49,009 bases of DNA from Flavipsychrobacter sp. (GCA_016786665.1 JAEUVZ010000042.1:1-49009), one strand, 5' to 3'; numbered from the stretch's first letter, positions 16,840-25,477 are shown. The notes: generated from the letters alone by a model not told the origin. Made by a program: numbers and translations.

Positions 16840-18570
16840 CTAGGCTTTCAGCCCCATCTCGGTAAGCCGCTCTTTTACAAAGGCGCCCAGCTCATTGATG
16901 TAGGCGGGGGAGAAATCAAATTGTATTCCCGCGGTGGCGTATAGTTCTTTCAGTGTTTTGGTATAGCCCAGGCTCAGCGCTTTCATGTAGTTGTCCAGCG
17001 CCTGCTCCTTGTTCTGCCGGTACTGTCGCCACATAGCTATGGCTCCCAGTTGGGCTATGCCATATTCTATATAGTAGAAGGGCACTTCAAACAGGTGCAG
17101 TTGTTTCTGCCAGAAGTTTTGGCGGTATTCTTCGTAGCCACTCCAGTCGGTAATGCCGGTGGAAAACTCCTGCAATATGTTCATCCATTCTTCCTCGCGC
17201 TGTGCTGCGGTATGCCCGGGGTGAGTGTACAGCCAGTGCTGGAATTTATCAATAGTAGCTATCCACGGCAGCACGGTTATCACGCGCTCCATTTCTTCCA
17301 GTTGCGCACGGTGCAGTTCGGCTTCGTTTTTAAAGAATACATCCCAATGCTCCATGGTGAACAGCTCCATGCTCATGCTCGCCAGTTCGGCTATCTCCAT
17401 GGGATATTCCTTGAAGGCGCTGAGCTTCAGCGGATGCGAGAGGAACGAGTGTACCGCGTGTCCGCCTTCGTGCATCATGGTTATCAGGTCGCCTATGGTG
17501 CCGGCGGCATTCATAAATATAAAGGGCACTCCCGTTTCCGCCAGCGGGCAATTGTAACCACCGGGAGCTTTACCTATCCTGCTTTCCAGGTCCAGGCGCT
17601 TCATATCCACCATGGTGTCCAGGCATTCTTTAAAGAACGGGCGCAGCCGGCCAAATACCTCGCGGGCGCCGTCCTGCAGTTCCTGCCCCGTGCTGAAGGG
17701 TTGCAGTGGCTCGGTTCCTTCCGGTTCGGCATCGCCGTCCCAGGGGCGCATCACCTCCAGGCCCAGGCGCTGGCGGCGGGCTTCTACCAGCATCTTTTGC
17801 AGGGGCAGTATATGTTCCTTCACCGCCTGGTGAAAGTTAAAACAGTCTTCCGGCGTGTAATCAAACCGGCCCAGCTCTTTGAATTTGTAGTCGCGGTAGT
17901 TGTCAAATCCGGCGTTCAGGGCCACCTCATGACGCTTAGCCAGCAGTTGGTCAAATAGTTCGTTCAGCTTATCCTTATCCTGCAGGCGGCGTGCCGCTAT
18001 CTTGCCGAATACTTCTTCCCGCAGTCCACGGTCAGGCTTTTGCAGAAAACGGGCTGCCTGTTGCAGGGTATATTCTTTGCCTTGCACCTCCACGGTCATT
18101 TGTCCCGATATGGTGCCGTATTGCTGTGCCAGCACACTCAGCTCTGCCTGTATAGGCACGTTCTGTTCCCGGTACAGGCTCACGGCCGTAGCCACATTCC
18201 GCAGGTACGGAAAGAACTCCCCGTTATCCAGTTCGCCCTGGTAAGGGGAAGAGAGCAGCTTCTTGTTTATCTCAAAGAAGTAGGGTTTCATCTTCGGCTC
18301 TATCTCCAGGCAGAAGTAGGTAAAGGCATCTTCATACTCCTTATTGGTAGTGTCTATGGTCATCTTTATCTGGCGCCAGCTTGCATCTTCGCTTATCACG
18401 GCTTCCAGTTCGCTTACATCTTTCAGCCAGTGGTCCAGTTCCTCCCGGCTGTTGATGGCGCGGTTCTTCAGGTCTTCAAAGTAGGGCTGCAACGCCTCCC
18501 ATGTGGTGAGCGTAAAGTCTTCCGGCAGAAAGGTGCGCGGATTTTTTTCTATCCTGGCTGTAGCATTCAT
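16840..18570 (-). CDS. M3-family oligoendopeptidase (PepF/thimet-like zinc peptidase)
   Basis: A 576-residue protein. The zinc site is HEGGH (His367, Glu368, His371) in the context TMMHEGGHAVHSF, followed by EYPMEIAELASMSME, which holds the third ligand glutamate. The alpha-helical upper domain comes first, and the C-terminal part contains YYIEYGIAQLGA, a substrate-tyrosine region typical of M3. There is no signal peptide from the chosen start, so it acts in the cytoplasm on short peptides. The start at 18570 (MNATARIEKNPRTF) is preferred; the frame stays open upstream to an ATG at 18723, but the added 51 residues do not look like an M3 N-terminus. It is transcribed away from the long AT-rich gap at 18571-19095. 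Confidence 0.92.
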   Translation of the reverse strand: MNATARIEKNPRTFLPEDFTLTTWEALQPYFEDLKNRAINSREELDHWLKDVSELEAVISEDASWRQIKMTIDTTNKEYEDAFTYFCLEIEPKMKPYFFEINKKLLSSPYQGELDNGEFFPYLRNVATAVSLYREQNVPIQAELSVLAQQYGTISGQMTVEVQGKEYTLQQAARFLQKPDRGLREEVFGKIAARRLQDKDKLNELFDQLLAKRHEVALNAGFDNYRDYKFKELGRFDYTPEDCFNFHQAVKEHILPLQKMLVEARRQRLGLEVMRPWDGDAEPEGTEPLQPFSTGQELQDGAREVFGRLRPFFKECLDTMVDMKRLDLESRIGKAPGGYNCPLAETGVPFIFMNAAGTIGDLITMMHEGGHAVHSFLSHPLKLSAFKEYPMEIAELASMSMELFTMEHWDVFFKNEAELHRAQLEEMERVITVLPWIATIDKFQHWLYTHPGHTAAQREEEWMNILQEFSTGITDWSGYEEYRQNFWQKQLHLFEVPFYYIEYGIAQLGAIAMWRQYRQNKEQALDNYMKALSLGYTKTLKELYATAGIQFDFSPAYINELGAFVKERLTEMGLKA

Positions 18571-18922
18571 CGTTTGGTTCCTATTTAATGCAATAATACA
18601 GGTATCGGCGTAATAAAAATCATGCGCGGATATTCGCGCGGGCATCCCGGCTATGCTTTTCATTACCACTCTGGGCGTTACTATCGGGCAGTTCAGGAAG
18701 GGTTTACCACGTTCAAATGCCATTCTTCAATCATATCAAAACACATACCGTAAATGACAATTTGATAAATATCCACAATTTGAAATTAATAAATAGCACA
18801 TCTGTCCCCGGAAAGCCTAATAGTCAATATCAATTTATTTTATTGCAATAAATAATTTTTTTATATCTGAAAAAACCACCAACGTAGGCCCGTTTTGATT
18901 TTTTTCCTAGGCTATCTATAGC

Positions 18923-18930
18923 TACCTTTG
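18923..18930 (+). promoter_or_regulatory. TAnnTTTG promoter box with no following gene
   Basis: TACCTTTG, identical to the box before the PfkB kinase gene. A TTTG at 18894-18897 could be the -33 element, but the 25-base spacing is longer than usual. Transcription from here would run straight into the terminator at 18963-18992. Confidence 0.5.
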
Positions 18931-18936
18931 TATCAA

Positions 18937-18997
18937 GTTGTGAATTTAATGGGTTAGTAAGTAAGAGCCGCCGGATTCTTCCAGCGGCTCTTTTTTA
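18937..18997 (+). ncRNA. candidate short transcript of about 60 nt (sRNA or leader)
   Basis: It is bounded by the TACCTTTG box ending at 18930 and the terminator ending at 18996. The interval has no recognisable RNA family. It contains a minimal frame GTG AAT TTA ATG GGT TAG, too short to judge as a leader peptide. The start is an estimate (about 7 bases after the box). Confidence 0.35.
18963..18996 (+). terminator. strong orphan rho-independent terminator
   Basis: AAGAGCCGC (18963-18971) pairs perfectly with GCGGCTCTT (18984-18992), and six T follow (18991-18996). No coding gene ends upstream on the plus strand: the nearest plus-strand gene is more than 2 kb away. Confidence 0.85.
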
Positions 18998-19095
18998 TGT
19001 TATCTATACACACTTTCTTCTCTGCGGGTGGATAACTATACAAACCTATCCACATTATTTACCCTACTTCGTTCGCCTGGCATAACTTTATCGCC

Positions 19096-20472
19096 ATGGC
19101 CAAATCCAAATCAGCATTTTTCTGTCAGCAGTGTGGTTACGAATCGCCTAAGTGGGCGGGCAAGTGTCCCTCGTGCAGTTCATGGAATTCTTTTGTAGAA
19201 GAAATAAAGCACCGCGAAGACAAAGCTAGCCCCGAAGCAATATGGGAAGACGATGATGTGAAGGGAATGCGCAAGGCGCATAAGCTGGATGAGGTAATTA
19301 CCAAAGAAGAACAACGCATGCTGCTCCCCGACCCGGAACTGAACCGGGTGCTGGGCGGAGGTATGGTACCCGGCTCGGTGATACTGGTGGCCGGCGAACC
19401 GGGCATAGGTAAGTCTACGCTGTTCCTGCAGGCGGCGCTGCAATGGAAGAATGTTACCACGCTGTACGTGTCGGGAGAAGAGAGCGCGCAGCAAATAAAG
19501 TTGCGGGCCGAGCGGGTAGCTATCCGGAACCCTAACCTCTACCTGCTGACCGCTACCGATACCAGCACCATCTTCCAGGAGATAAAAAAAATACGTCCGC
19601 AGTTCGTCATCATCGATTCTATCCAGACGCTGGAGTCACCATATGTGGAGTCTGGCGCTGGCAGCGTATCGCAGGTAAAGGAGTGCGCCGCCGAGCTGCA
19701 GCGCTTTGCCAAGGTGAGCAATATACCGGTATGCATCATCGGGCACATCACCAAGGAGGGCTCTATAGCCGGGCCAAAGGTGCTGGAGCATATGGTAGAT
19801 ACCGTATTGCAGTTTGAAGGCGACCGCCACTACGCCTACCGCATACTGCGCACGCTGAAGAACCGTTTCGGTTCTACCTCGGAACTGGGTATCTACGAAA
19901 TGGTGAATGCCGGCATGCGCCCGGTGCTGAACCCCTCGGAAATATTGCTGAGCCAGCACGATGAGCCCCTCAGCGGCATAGCCATTGCCGCTACTATGGA
20001 AGGCCTGCGCCCCATGATGGTAGAGGTACAGGCCCTGGCTACCGCCGCTGTATACGGAACGCCGCAGCGCACCGTCAGCGGTTTCGACCTGCGGCGGCTG
20101 CAGTTGTTGCTGGCCGTGCTGGAAAAGCGGGGCGGCTTCCACTTCGGCTCCAAAGATGTATTTGTAAACATTGCCGGTGGCTTAAAAATCGAAGATCCCT
20201 CCATAGAGCTGGCGGTTGTCTGCTCCCTCCTGTCCTCTTACGAGGACAGAGCCCTGCCCTCCAATATCTGCCTGGTAGGCGAAATAGGCTTATCGGGGGA
20301 AATACGCGCGGTGAACCGCATAGACCAGCGCATAGCCGAGGCTGAGAAGCTGGGCATGGATGCCATCTTCATTCCCCGGGCCAATGCAAAGGGCCTGGAC
20401 AAAAAAGGATTCAAGATAACCATCAAGACGGTGAACAAGGTAGAGGACGTGTACCGCATGCTCTTCGCCTGA
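19096..20472 (+). CDS. radA: DNA repair protein RadA/Sms
   Basis: A 458-residue protein, the normal RadA size. An N-terminal zinc finger (Cys10, Cys13, Cys24, Cys27) comes first, then a RecA-like ATPase core with Walker A GEPGIGKST (100-108, Lys106), a VIIDSIQTL Walker B region and the RadA-specific KNRFGS motif (255-260). The C-terminal Lon-protease-like domain includes the DVFVNIAGGL and GEIGLSGEIRAV segments. RadA is a helicase-like branch-migration factor that processes recombination intermediates with RecA. It is first in a co-directional run with comF, the FadL-type gene and the GDSL gene. A weak promoter-like TAACTTTA (19083-19090) lies just before the ATG, and a 7-bp inverted repeat (19028-19053) lies further upstream. 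Confidence 0.98.
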   Translation: MAKSKSAFFCQQCGYESPKWAGKCPSCSSWNSFVEEIKHREDKASPEAIWEDDDVKGMRKAHKLDEVITKEEQRMLLPDPELNRVLGGGMVPGSVILVAGEPGIGKSTLFLQAALQWKNVTTLYVSGEESAQQIKLRAERVAIRNPNLYLLTATDTSTIFQEIKKIRPQFVIIDSIQTLESPYVESGAGSVSQVKECAAELQRFAKVSNIPVCIIGHITKEGSIAGPKVLEHMVDTVLQFEGDRHYAYRILRTLKNRFGSTSELGIYEMVNAGMRPVLNPSEILLSQHDEPLSGIAIAATMEGLRPMMVEVQALATAAVYGTPQRTVSGFDLRRLQLLLAVLEKRGGFHFGSKDVFVNIAGGLKIEDPSIELAVVCSLLSSYEDRALPSNICLVGEIGLSGEIRAVNRIDQRIAEAEKLGMDAIFIPRANAKGLDKKGFKITIKTVNKVEDVYRMLFA

Positions 20473-20519
20473 TCGTTCCGTTACCCGAAACTTTACCCGG
20501 TTCTTATTATCTTGTACGG

Positions 20520-21242
20520 GTGCGCGGCCAGCCCAACCATACGAACCTTCTTTCCGCTGCGTGGGGCAAGCTGCTCCACCTGTTCTTCCCGCGCCTGTGC
20601 GAGGGATGCAGCAAGCCGCTGCTGAAACAGGAGGAAGTGTTGTGCATCAGCTGCACCACTCATATGCCTTTCACGCACTACCACGGCCAGCAGGAAAACG
20701 ACACGGTGCTCCGCTTTGCCGGCCGGCTGAAGTTTGAGCAGGCCACCTCGCTGGCTTACTTTACCGCCGACGGACTGCTGCAGCACCTGCTGCATGAGCT
20801 GAAGTACAAGGACAAACAGGAAATTGGTGTGTACCTGGGCAAGCAGCTGGGCTACGCACTGAAACAAACGGACTGGATAAAATCAGTGGACGGGATAGTG
20901 CCGGTACCCCTGCACCCGAAAAAAGAAGCCGCACGCGGGTACAATCAGAGCCGCCTGATAGCCGAAGGACTGAACGAGGTACTGCAATTGCCCATCTGCG
21001 ACCGCCAGCTCTACCGCAGCCGCCATACCGAAAGCCAAACGAAGAAAAGCAGGGAAGAGCGGATAGAAAACATGAGCAATGTATTTGCGGTGAAGGGCAA
21101 GGAAAGCCTCACCGGCAAGCACCTGCTGCTGGTAGACGATGTGCTTACCACCGGGGCCACCCTGGAGGCCTGCGCCCTGGCCCTGCAAGCAGCGACGGAT
21201 ATACGCATCAGCTTCGGAACTATTGGCATTGCTATGGACTAG
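20520..21242 (+). CDS. comF: ComF-family phosphoribosyltransferase-like protein
   Basis: A 240-residue protein. The N-terminal zinc finger has two Cys pairs (Cys27/Cys30 and Cys42/Cys45), and the C-terminal phosphoribosyltransferase domain ends with the PRPP loop LLLVDDVLTTGATLEAC. VPVPLHPKKEAARGYNQ is the ComF core motif. ComF proteins are linked to natural DNA uptake or single-strand DNA handling; the precise activity is unsettled. The start is a GTG at 20520: no in-frame ATG precedes the zinc finger and the next ATG would remove it. It follows radA by 47 bases, consistent with shared transcription and a DNA-recombination theme. Confidence 0.88.
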   Translation: MRGQPNHTNLLSAAWGKLLHLFFPRLCEGCSKPLLKQEEVLCISCTTHMPFTHYHGQQENDTVLRFAGRLKFEQATSLAYFTADGLLQHLLHELKYKDKQEIGVYLGKQLGYALKQTDWIKSVDGIVPVPLHPKKEAARGYNQSRLIAEGLNEVLQLPICDRQLYRSRHTESQTKKSREERIENMSNVFAVKGKESLTGKHLLLVDDVLTTGATLEACALALQAATDIRISFGTIGIAMD

Positions 21243-21284
21243 AATTGTCGTACCTTAATATCTTATCTTGAAGCGGGTACATCA

Positions 21285-22508
21285 ATGAAAAAATATCTAC
21301 TGGCGCTTATGGGACTGGTACCGGCTATTACAGCAGGTGCCGGCGGCTTTCAGCTAAACCTCCAGGGCATACGGCAACTGGCGATGGGCGGCACCGGCAC
21401 CGCACTTACCTGGAACTCAGACATTATCTTCTACAATCCCGCCGGCATGGCCGACCTCAACGTATGGGAAGCCAGCGTAAGCGCCCTGGCGATAATGCCC
21501 GGTGTGCAGTATGTAAAGGACAACTACTCCATACACGCGCAGCAGCAGGTCTTCACCCCCTTCAACGTGTATGTGGGCGGGCCCATACGGAAGACAAAAA
21601 ATAAAGTGGCGGCCGGCATTGGCATTTATACCCCTTTCGGCAGCGGACTGAAGTGGGACGACAACTGGCAGGGACGGTACGTGACCCAGGAGATAGGCCT
21701 GCAAACCATATTCGTGCAGCCTACCCTCAGCTACAAATTCTCCGAACGCTTTTCAGTAGGCGCGGGGTATGTAATAGGCTACGGTAATGTGCGCCTGCGT
21801 AAAGCTATCCCGATACAGGATGCGAACGGGCAGGACGGAAGCGCCCGGCTACAGGGAGAAGCCTGGGGAAATGGTTTTAATGCGGGGATACATTACAAGC
21901 TCACTAAGAAAATACAACTGGGCCTCGCTTACCGGCACGGAGTGAACATGCGGGCCGATTTCGGCACCGCACGCTTCCAGGTGGCTTCTTCCCTGGCCGA
22001 CTCCTTTCCCGCTACTAAATTCCGCACCCGGCTGCGGCTGCCGGGAGTGGCCAGCTTTGGCGTTGGTTACCGGCCTGTACAAAAACTTACCCTGCAGGCA
22101 GATGTGAACTACGTGATGTGGAGCAGTTACGACTCGCTGAAGTTCGACTTTGTACAAAACACCCAACAACTGCAAGACATCAGCTCACCAAGAATGTATC
22201 AGAACAGGTTCACTTATCGCTTTGGCCTCAACTATGCCTTCAGCCCCAAGTTGGCGGTGATGCTGGGCGCCGCCTGGGACGAGTCGCCCGTACAGGATGG
22301 ATTCGTAACACCCGACCTTCCCGATGCCGACCGCATGATAGGCACCGGCGGGCTGGCGTGGCGCCCGGTTAATAAGCTTACCCTTACCCTGGCCGTAGAA
22401 TATGTAACCACACAGCCACGCAAAGGCGACTACAGCCACGAGCACTTTTCGGGCACCTACCAGACCAAAGCGATAACCCCGGGCATAGGCATAGCCTACG
22501 ATTTCTAA
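21285..22508 (+). CDS. OmpP1/FadL-family outer-membrane transporter
   Basis: A 407-residue protein with a signal peptide (about 1-19, ending in TAGAGG) and the characteristic FadL start: GGFQLNLQGIRQLAMGGTGTALT, then IIFYNPAGMADL, the NPAG hatch motif. The rest is a beta-barrel rich in alternating aromatic residues, ending GIGIAYDF with a C-terminal phenylalanine as usual for outer-membrane barrels. The family carries hydrophobic compounds such as long-chain fatty acids across the outer membrane. It lies 42 bases after comF and 14 bases before a GDSL-type lipoprotein hydrolase, so the two envelope genes are almost certainly one transcript. A lipid uptake and hydrolysis role is inferred. Confidence 0.9.
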   Translation: MKKYLLALMGLVPAITAGAGGFQLNLQGIRQLAMGGTGTALTWNSDIIFYNPAGMADLNVWEASVSALAIMPGVQYVKDNYSIHAQQQVFTPFNVYVGGPIRKTKNKVAAGIGIYTPFGSGLKWDDNWQGRYVTQEIGLQTIFVQPTLSYKFSERFSVGAGYVIGYGNVRLRKAIPIQDANGQDGSARLQGEAWGNGFNAGIHYKLTKKIQLGLAYRHGVNMRADFGTARFQVASSLADSFPATKFRTRLRLPGVASFGVGYRPVQKLTLQADVNYVMWSSYDSLKFDFVQNTQQLQDISSPRMYQNRFTYRFGLNYAFSPKLAVMLGAAWDESPVQDGFVTPDLPDADRMIGTGGLAWRPVNKLTLTLAVEYVTTQPRKGDYSHEHFSGTYQTKAITPGIGIAYDF

Positions 22509-22522
22509 AAGAGAGCAGCGTA

Positions 22523-23878
22523 ATGAAAAAGATAGCTTACATACTTACAGGCGTTATAGTGCTGGCCGGCTGCAAACCGCGGCTGCCAATAGATACACCC
22601 TCGTCCGGTGCGGCAGATGTATCGGTATATGTAGCGGTAGGCAACTCGCTAACGGCGGGATATGCCGACAACAGCCTGTACCGAAAAGGCCAGCAGAACT
22701 CTTACCCCAGCATACTGGCCACGCAGTTTGCATTGGTAGGCGGCGGCGACTTTAAGCAACCGCTGCTGCCCGGAGAGTGGGGCTACCCTGATGCCAAACT
22801 GGTGCTGGGGATGAAGACCAACTGCGCCGGCATTGCATCGCTGGGGCCGGTAAGCTATACGGGCTGGGCCGATACGGTGAACAACGCGATGAGCATTGCC
22901 AACTCCGGCCCGTACAACAACCTGGGCGTACCGGGCATACGCACCGTAGACTACCTGCTGAACAACTACGCTACACTAGCGCAGACGGTGGGCAACGCAG
23001 GCTATGCCAGCCGCTTTTTTAAACAACCCGGCAAACGCCCGCTGGATGAACTGATATACACGGTAAACACGCTGAAGCCCACCTTCTTTACCCTATGGCT
23101 GGGCGCCAACGATGTACTGGGCTATGCTACATCGGGCGGCGAGGGCGCGGTACCGGGCACTCCCGTTTTCGGGCTGATACTGCCGGGCGATATCAGCCCT
23201 ACTGATATGTTCCAGAAGAATTATGATTCGGTAGTGAACGTGCTGGTGAAAGACGGCGCCAGGGGCGTGCTGCTGAACATACCCGACATCACCGCCATAC
23301 CCCTGTTCACCACCGTGCCGATAAAAGGCCTGGAGCTGGACGCGGTAGACGCCGTGAACCTGGCTAACCTGCATGCCGCAGCCGGCCTCCAGTTTGCGGA
23401 AGGCACTGACTACTATGTAGTGGCCGACGCGGGCGCAGCCGGTGGACGCAGAAAAATACGGGAAGGAGAATACATATTGCTGAGCAGCCCGCTTACCGAC
23501 TCTATAAAGTGCGGCGGCTGGGGAAAGACCAAGCCCATACCCGAAGCTAATTACCTGGACGCGGAAGAAGTAGCGCACGTAAAAACCGCCACTGCCACCT
23601 TCAACCAGGTAATACTGCTGGCAGCGCAAAAACATGGGCTGGCGCATGTAGACATGAACCACTTTCTGAATACTGTTACAACCGGGTATAAATTCAATGG
23701 GGCGGAGTTTACCACAGAGTACATCAGTGGTGGTGCCTTCTCGCTGGATGGGGTTCACCTGACACCGCGCGGCTATGCCATTGTAGCCAATGAGATCATC
23801 AACGCCATTAACCTGAACTATGGCGCACGCATACCCATGGCGGACGTGAACAGCTACAACGGCTTGCTATTTCCCTAG
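22523..23878 (+). CDS. SGNH/GDSL-family lipoprotein hydrolase
   Basis: A 451-residue protein with a lipoprotein signal (lipobox LAGC, Cys17). The SGNH blocks are visible in order: block I GNSLTAGY (40-47, nucleophile Ser42), the GAND of block III in the middle, and DGVHLTPRGYA near the C-terminus supplying the Asp/His pair. It should be an esterase or lipase anchored in the outer membrane. The 14-base gap from the FadL-type porin upstream supports a joint role: hydrolysis of an ester-bound lipid and import of the released acid. Substrate is unknown. The gene converges on the LRR gene with only 5 bases between the stops. Confidence 0.9.
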   Translation: MKKIAYILTGVIVLAGCKPRLPIDTPSSGAADVSVYVAVGNSLTAGYADNSLYRKGQQNSYPSILATQFALVGGGDFKQPLLPGEWGYPDAKLVLGMKTNCAGIASLGPVSYTGWADTVNNAMSIANSGPYNNLGVPGIRTVDYLLNNYATLAQTVGNAGYASRFFKQPGKRPLDELIYTVNTLKPTFFTLWLGANDVLGYATSGGEGAVPGTPVFGLILPGDISPTDMFQKNYDSVVNVLVKDGARGVLLNIPDITAIPLFTTVPIKGLELDAVDAVNLANLHAAAGLQFAEGTDYYVVADAGAAGGRRKIREGEYILLSSPLTDSIKCGGWGKTKPIPEANYLDAEEVAHVKTATATFNQVILLAAQKHGLAHVDMNHFLNTVTTGYKFNGAEFTTEYISGGAFSLDGVHLTPRGYAIVANEIINAINLNYGARIPMADVNSYNGLLFP

Positions 23879-23883
23879 CCAGG

Positions 23884-24738
23884 TTATTGTATCGGCCGGT
23901 AAGGCTCCACACCAGGGTCCACCACCACTATCTTCTGGCGGAAACGGCTGCGGGGATTGGGGTAGAAACAGACAGTGCGCTCGTCTACGTACACAAACTC
24001 GAGCGAGTATATATCGGCGAGGCTCTGGGGCAGGCGCATAACGCCGCAACGCACAAAGTCGGCTTCCTTCAGCTTCTGGCACTGGCCAATAGTGTTGGGT
24101 ATTTCACCCAGCACATTGCGGGCCATGAAGAACATTTGCAGGTTGGCCAGTTTTCCTATTTCGGGCGGCAGGCTTTCCAGGCGGTTGTCGCATACGTCAA
24201 AAAAGCTCAGTTGCGTCAGTCCGGCTATCTCGCCGGGCAGAGAGGTCAGCCAGTTGTACGACAGGCGAAGCACCTCCAGGTTTTCCAGCTTGCCAATGGT
24301 GCGGGGCAGCGAGGAGAGCATATTGTTCCTCAGGTTCAGTTCCCGCAGGTTGGGCAGGTAACCAATGGAATCGGATATGGTCTTTATCTCGTTAAAGCTC
24401 ATATGCAGCTCTTCCAGTTCTTTCAGCCGGCCAATGGCGGGCGGTATAGCTTCAATTTTATTACGCAGGCATTTGATTACCCGCAGGTGCGAGCAGGTAA
24501 ATAACGACGGCGGCAGGCGGGTAATTGTATTAACGTTTATGTTGAGCTCCTCCAGGTTAGGGAAGTTATGAAACACATCGGGTAGCTCGTCCAGCCCACT
24601 GGAGGCCAGCTTCAGCACCTGTACATCGGCGCCGTTTTCCAATGCGCGTTCTATATTATTGTACACTCCCTTACGGGCGTCCGCGTACACTGCGGGTAAG
24701 AGGAGAAGGATGGATGCTATGATACGTAGGTAATGCAC
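23884..24738 (-). CDS. secreted leucine-rich-repeat protein
   Basis: A 284-residue protein with a hydrophobic signal peptide (about 3-19, ending in VYADA). About nine LRR units of 23 residues span 45 to 255 with the pattern L-x-x-L-x-L-x-x-N-x-(I/L)-x-x-(I/L)-P (for example NLEELNINVNTITRLPPSL and NLRELNLRNNMLSSLPRTI). This is the plant-like/Ras-suppressor type of LRR found in bacterial surface and effector proteins. The last 35 residues are not LRR. The role is probably protein binding; no enzyme domain is present. It follows the 215-residue secreted protein on the same strand with a 15-base gap, probably in one transcript. Confidence 0.87.
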   Translation of the reverse strand: MHYLRIIASILLLLPAVYADARKGVYNNIERALENGADVQVLKLASSGLDELPDVFHNFPNLEELNINVNTITRLPPSLFTCSHLRVIKCLRNKIEAIPPAIGRLKELEELHMSFNEIKTISDSIGYLPNLRELNLRNNMLSSLPRTIGKLENLEVLRLSYNWLTSLPGEIAGLTQLSFFDVCDNRLESLPPEIGKLANLQMFFMARNVLGEIPNTIGQCQKLKEADFVRCGVMRLPQSLADIYSLEFVYVDERTVCFYPNPRSRFRQKIVVVDPGVEPYRPIQ

Positions 24739-24753
24739 CTAATAAAGGTACAA

Positions 24754-25401
24754 CTATTTTGCCTTTAACTGCTGGAACTCGGCACTGCTGATGACCTTGT
24801 ACCCCGCAGGCACTTTGAAGCGGGCGCTCTCTACTACATCCTGGTTAAAGCTGGTGGCCTCAAACGTGATGACAGCACCCTGCTCATTGGTATAGTCGAA
24901 CGCCAGCGGGAAACCTTTGATGCCATTAAAGCGCTCAAAGGCTACGGGTCCTTCCGGCACCCAGCTATCTGTGTAAAATAAATTAACGGTGCTTCCGTCG
25001 CGGTAAGTGATGATGGCTTTCCTGGCCTCCAGTCCGGCTATCGTCTTTCTGTCAGCCAACTCTTTGGTGGTAGCGCCCTGGTAGCGTTCATTCCTTCTTT
25101 TAAAATCTTCAGGAGTGGTTTCTACGGCCAGGTTCTTAGCGCCTACCGAGCGCAGCATATATCCATTGCCCGTATCATCCAGCAGGGTAACGTTCTCAAA
25201 GTCGGAACCTATTTTCAATTCTTTGCGCACATTCTTATTCTTCACGGCTATTACATAGGTACCTTCCTTTACGGAACCGTCCGGGCGAGTGAGTATCGCC
25301 TTGTAGGTAACGGTACCCTCTACCAGCGCCTTCTGCGCTAAGGACAGGCCCGGGGCAAGACAGCAAAAGAATAATGCGACAAACAGGTGTACTGATCTCA
25401 T
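24754..25401 (-). CDS. secreted protein of unknown function
   Basis: A 215-residue protein with a clear signal peptide (about 1-23, cleavage after LSLA). The mature part has alternating beta strands and reads like lipoprotein-carrier or DUF4412-type proteins that probe envelope material: VEGTVTYKAILTRPDG, a NVTLLDDTGNGYML stretch and a FKVPAGYKVI ending. I cannot assign a family with confidence. The ATG at 25401 is preferred to the in-frame TTG at 25407. It is the first gene of a likely two-gene transcript with the LRR protein. Confidence 0.75.
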   Translation of the reverse strand: MRSVHLFVALFFCCLAPGLSLAQKALVEGTVTYKAILTRPDGSVKEGTYVIAVKNKNVRKELKIGSDFENVTLLDDTGNGYMLRSVGAKNLAVETTPEDFKRRNERYQGATTKELADRKTIAGLEARKAIITYRDGSTVNLFYTDSWVPEGPVAFERFNGIKGFPLAFDYTNEQGAVITFEATSFNQDVVESARFKVPAGYKVISSAEFQQLKAK

Positions 25402-25449
25402 AAACAACAGGCCGGAATAAGTTACTCCACACCTAATATATACAAAAGC

Positions 25450-25477
25450 AAATCCCCTGCCAAAAAGCAGGGGATTT
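25450..25477 (-). terminator. terminator of the T9SS type A cargo gene
   Basis: A perfect 11-bp stem, AAATCCCCTGC (25450-25460) with GCAGGGGATTT (25467-25477), lies 24 bases past the stop at 25502. The downstream minus-strand flank is only moderately T-rich (GCTTTTG). Confidence 0.8.

Larger units (their letters stand above)
18571..19095. other. AT-rich 525-bp intergenic region with DnaA-box-like sites; possible replication origin
   Basis: No convincing gene is present. Between 18725 and 18910 the sequence is very AT-rich and has a 14-bp perfect palindrome TTTATTGCAATAAA (18839-18852). Three nonamers differ from the DnaA box TTATCCACA at one position: 18769-18777 (plus), 19027-19035 (minus) and 19046-19054 (plus). 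The last two form a 7-bp inverted repeat with a 12-base spacer. Left of this gap the plus strand is clearly C-rich, and right of it balanced to G-rich, and the flanking genes diverge. This is the pattern at an origin, but it is inference. The gap also holds a candidate short transcript (18937-18997). Confidence 0.4.

Noticed and set aside
18571-18723. 51-codon upstream extension of the M3 peptidase
   Set aside because: M3 enzymes begin near the ATG at 18570 and the extra residues are not family-like.
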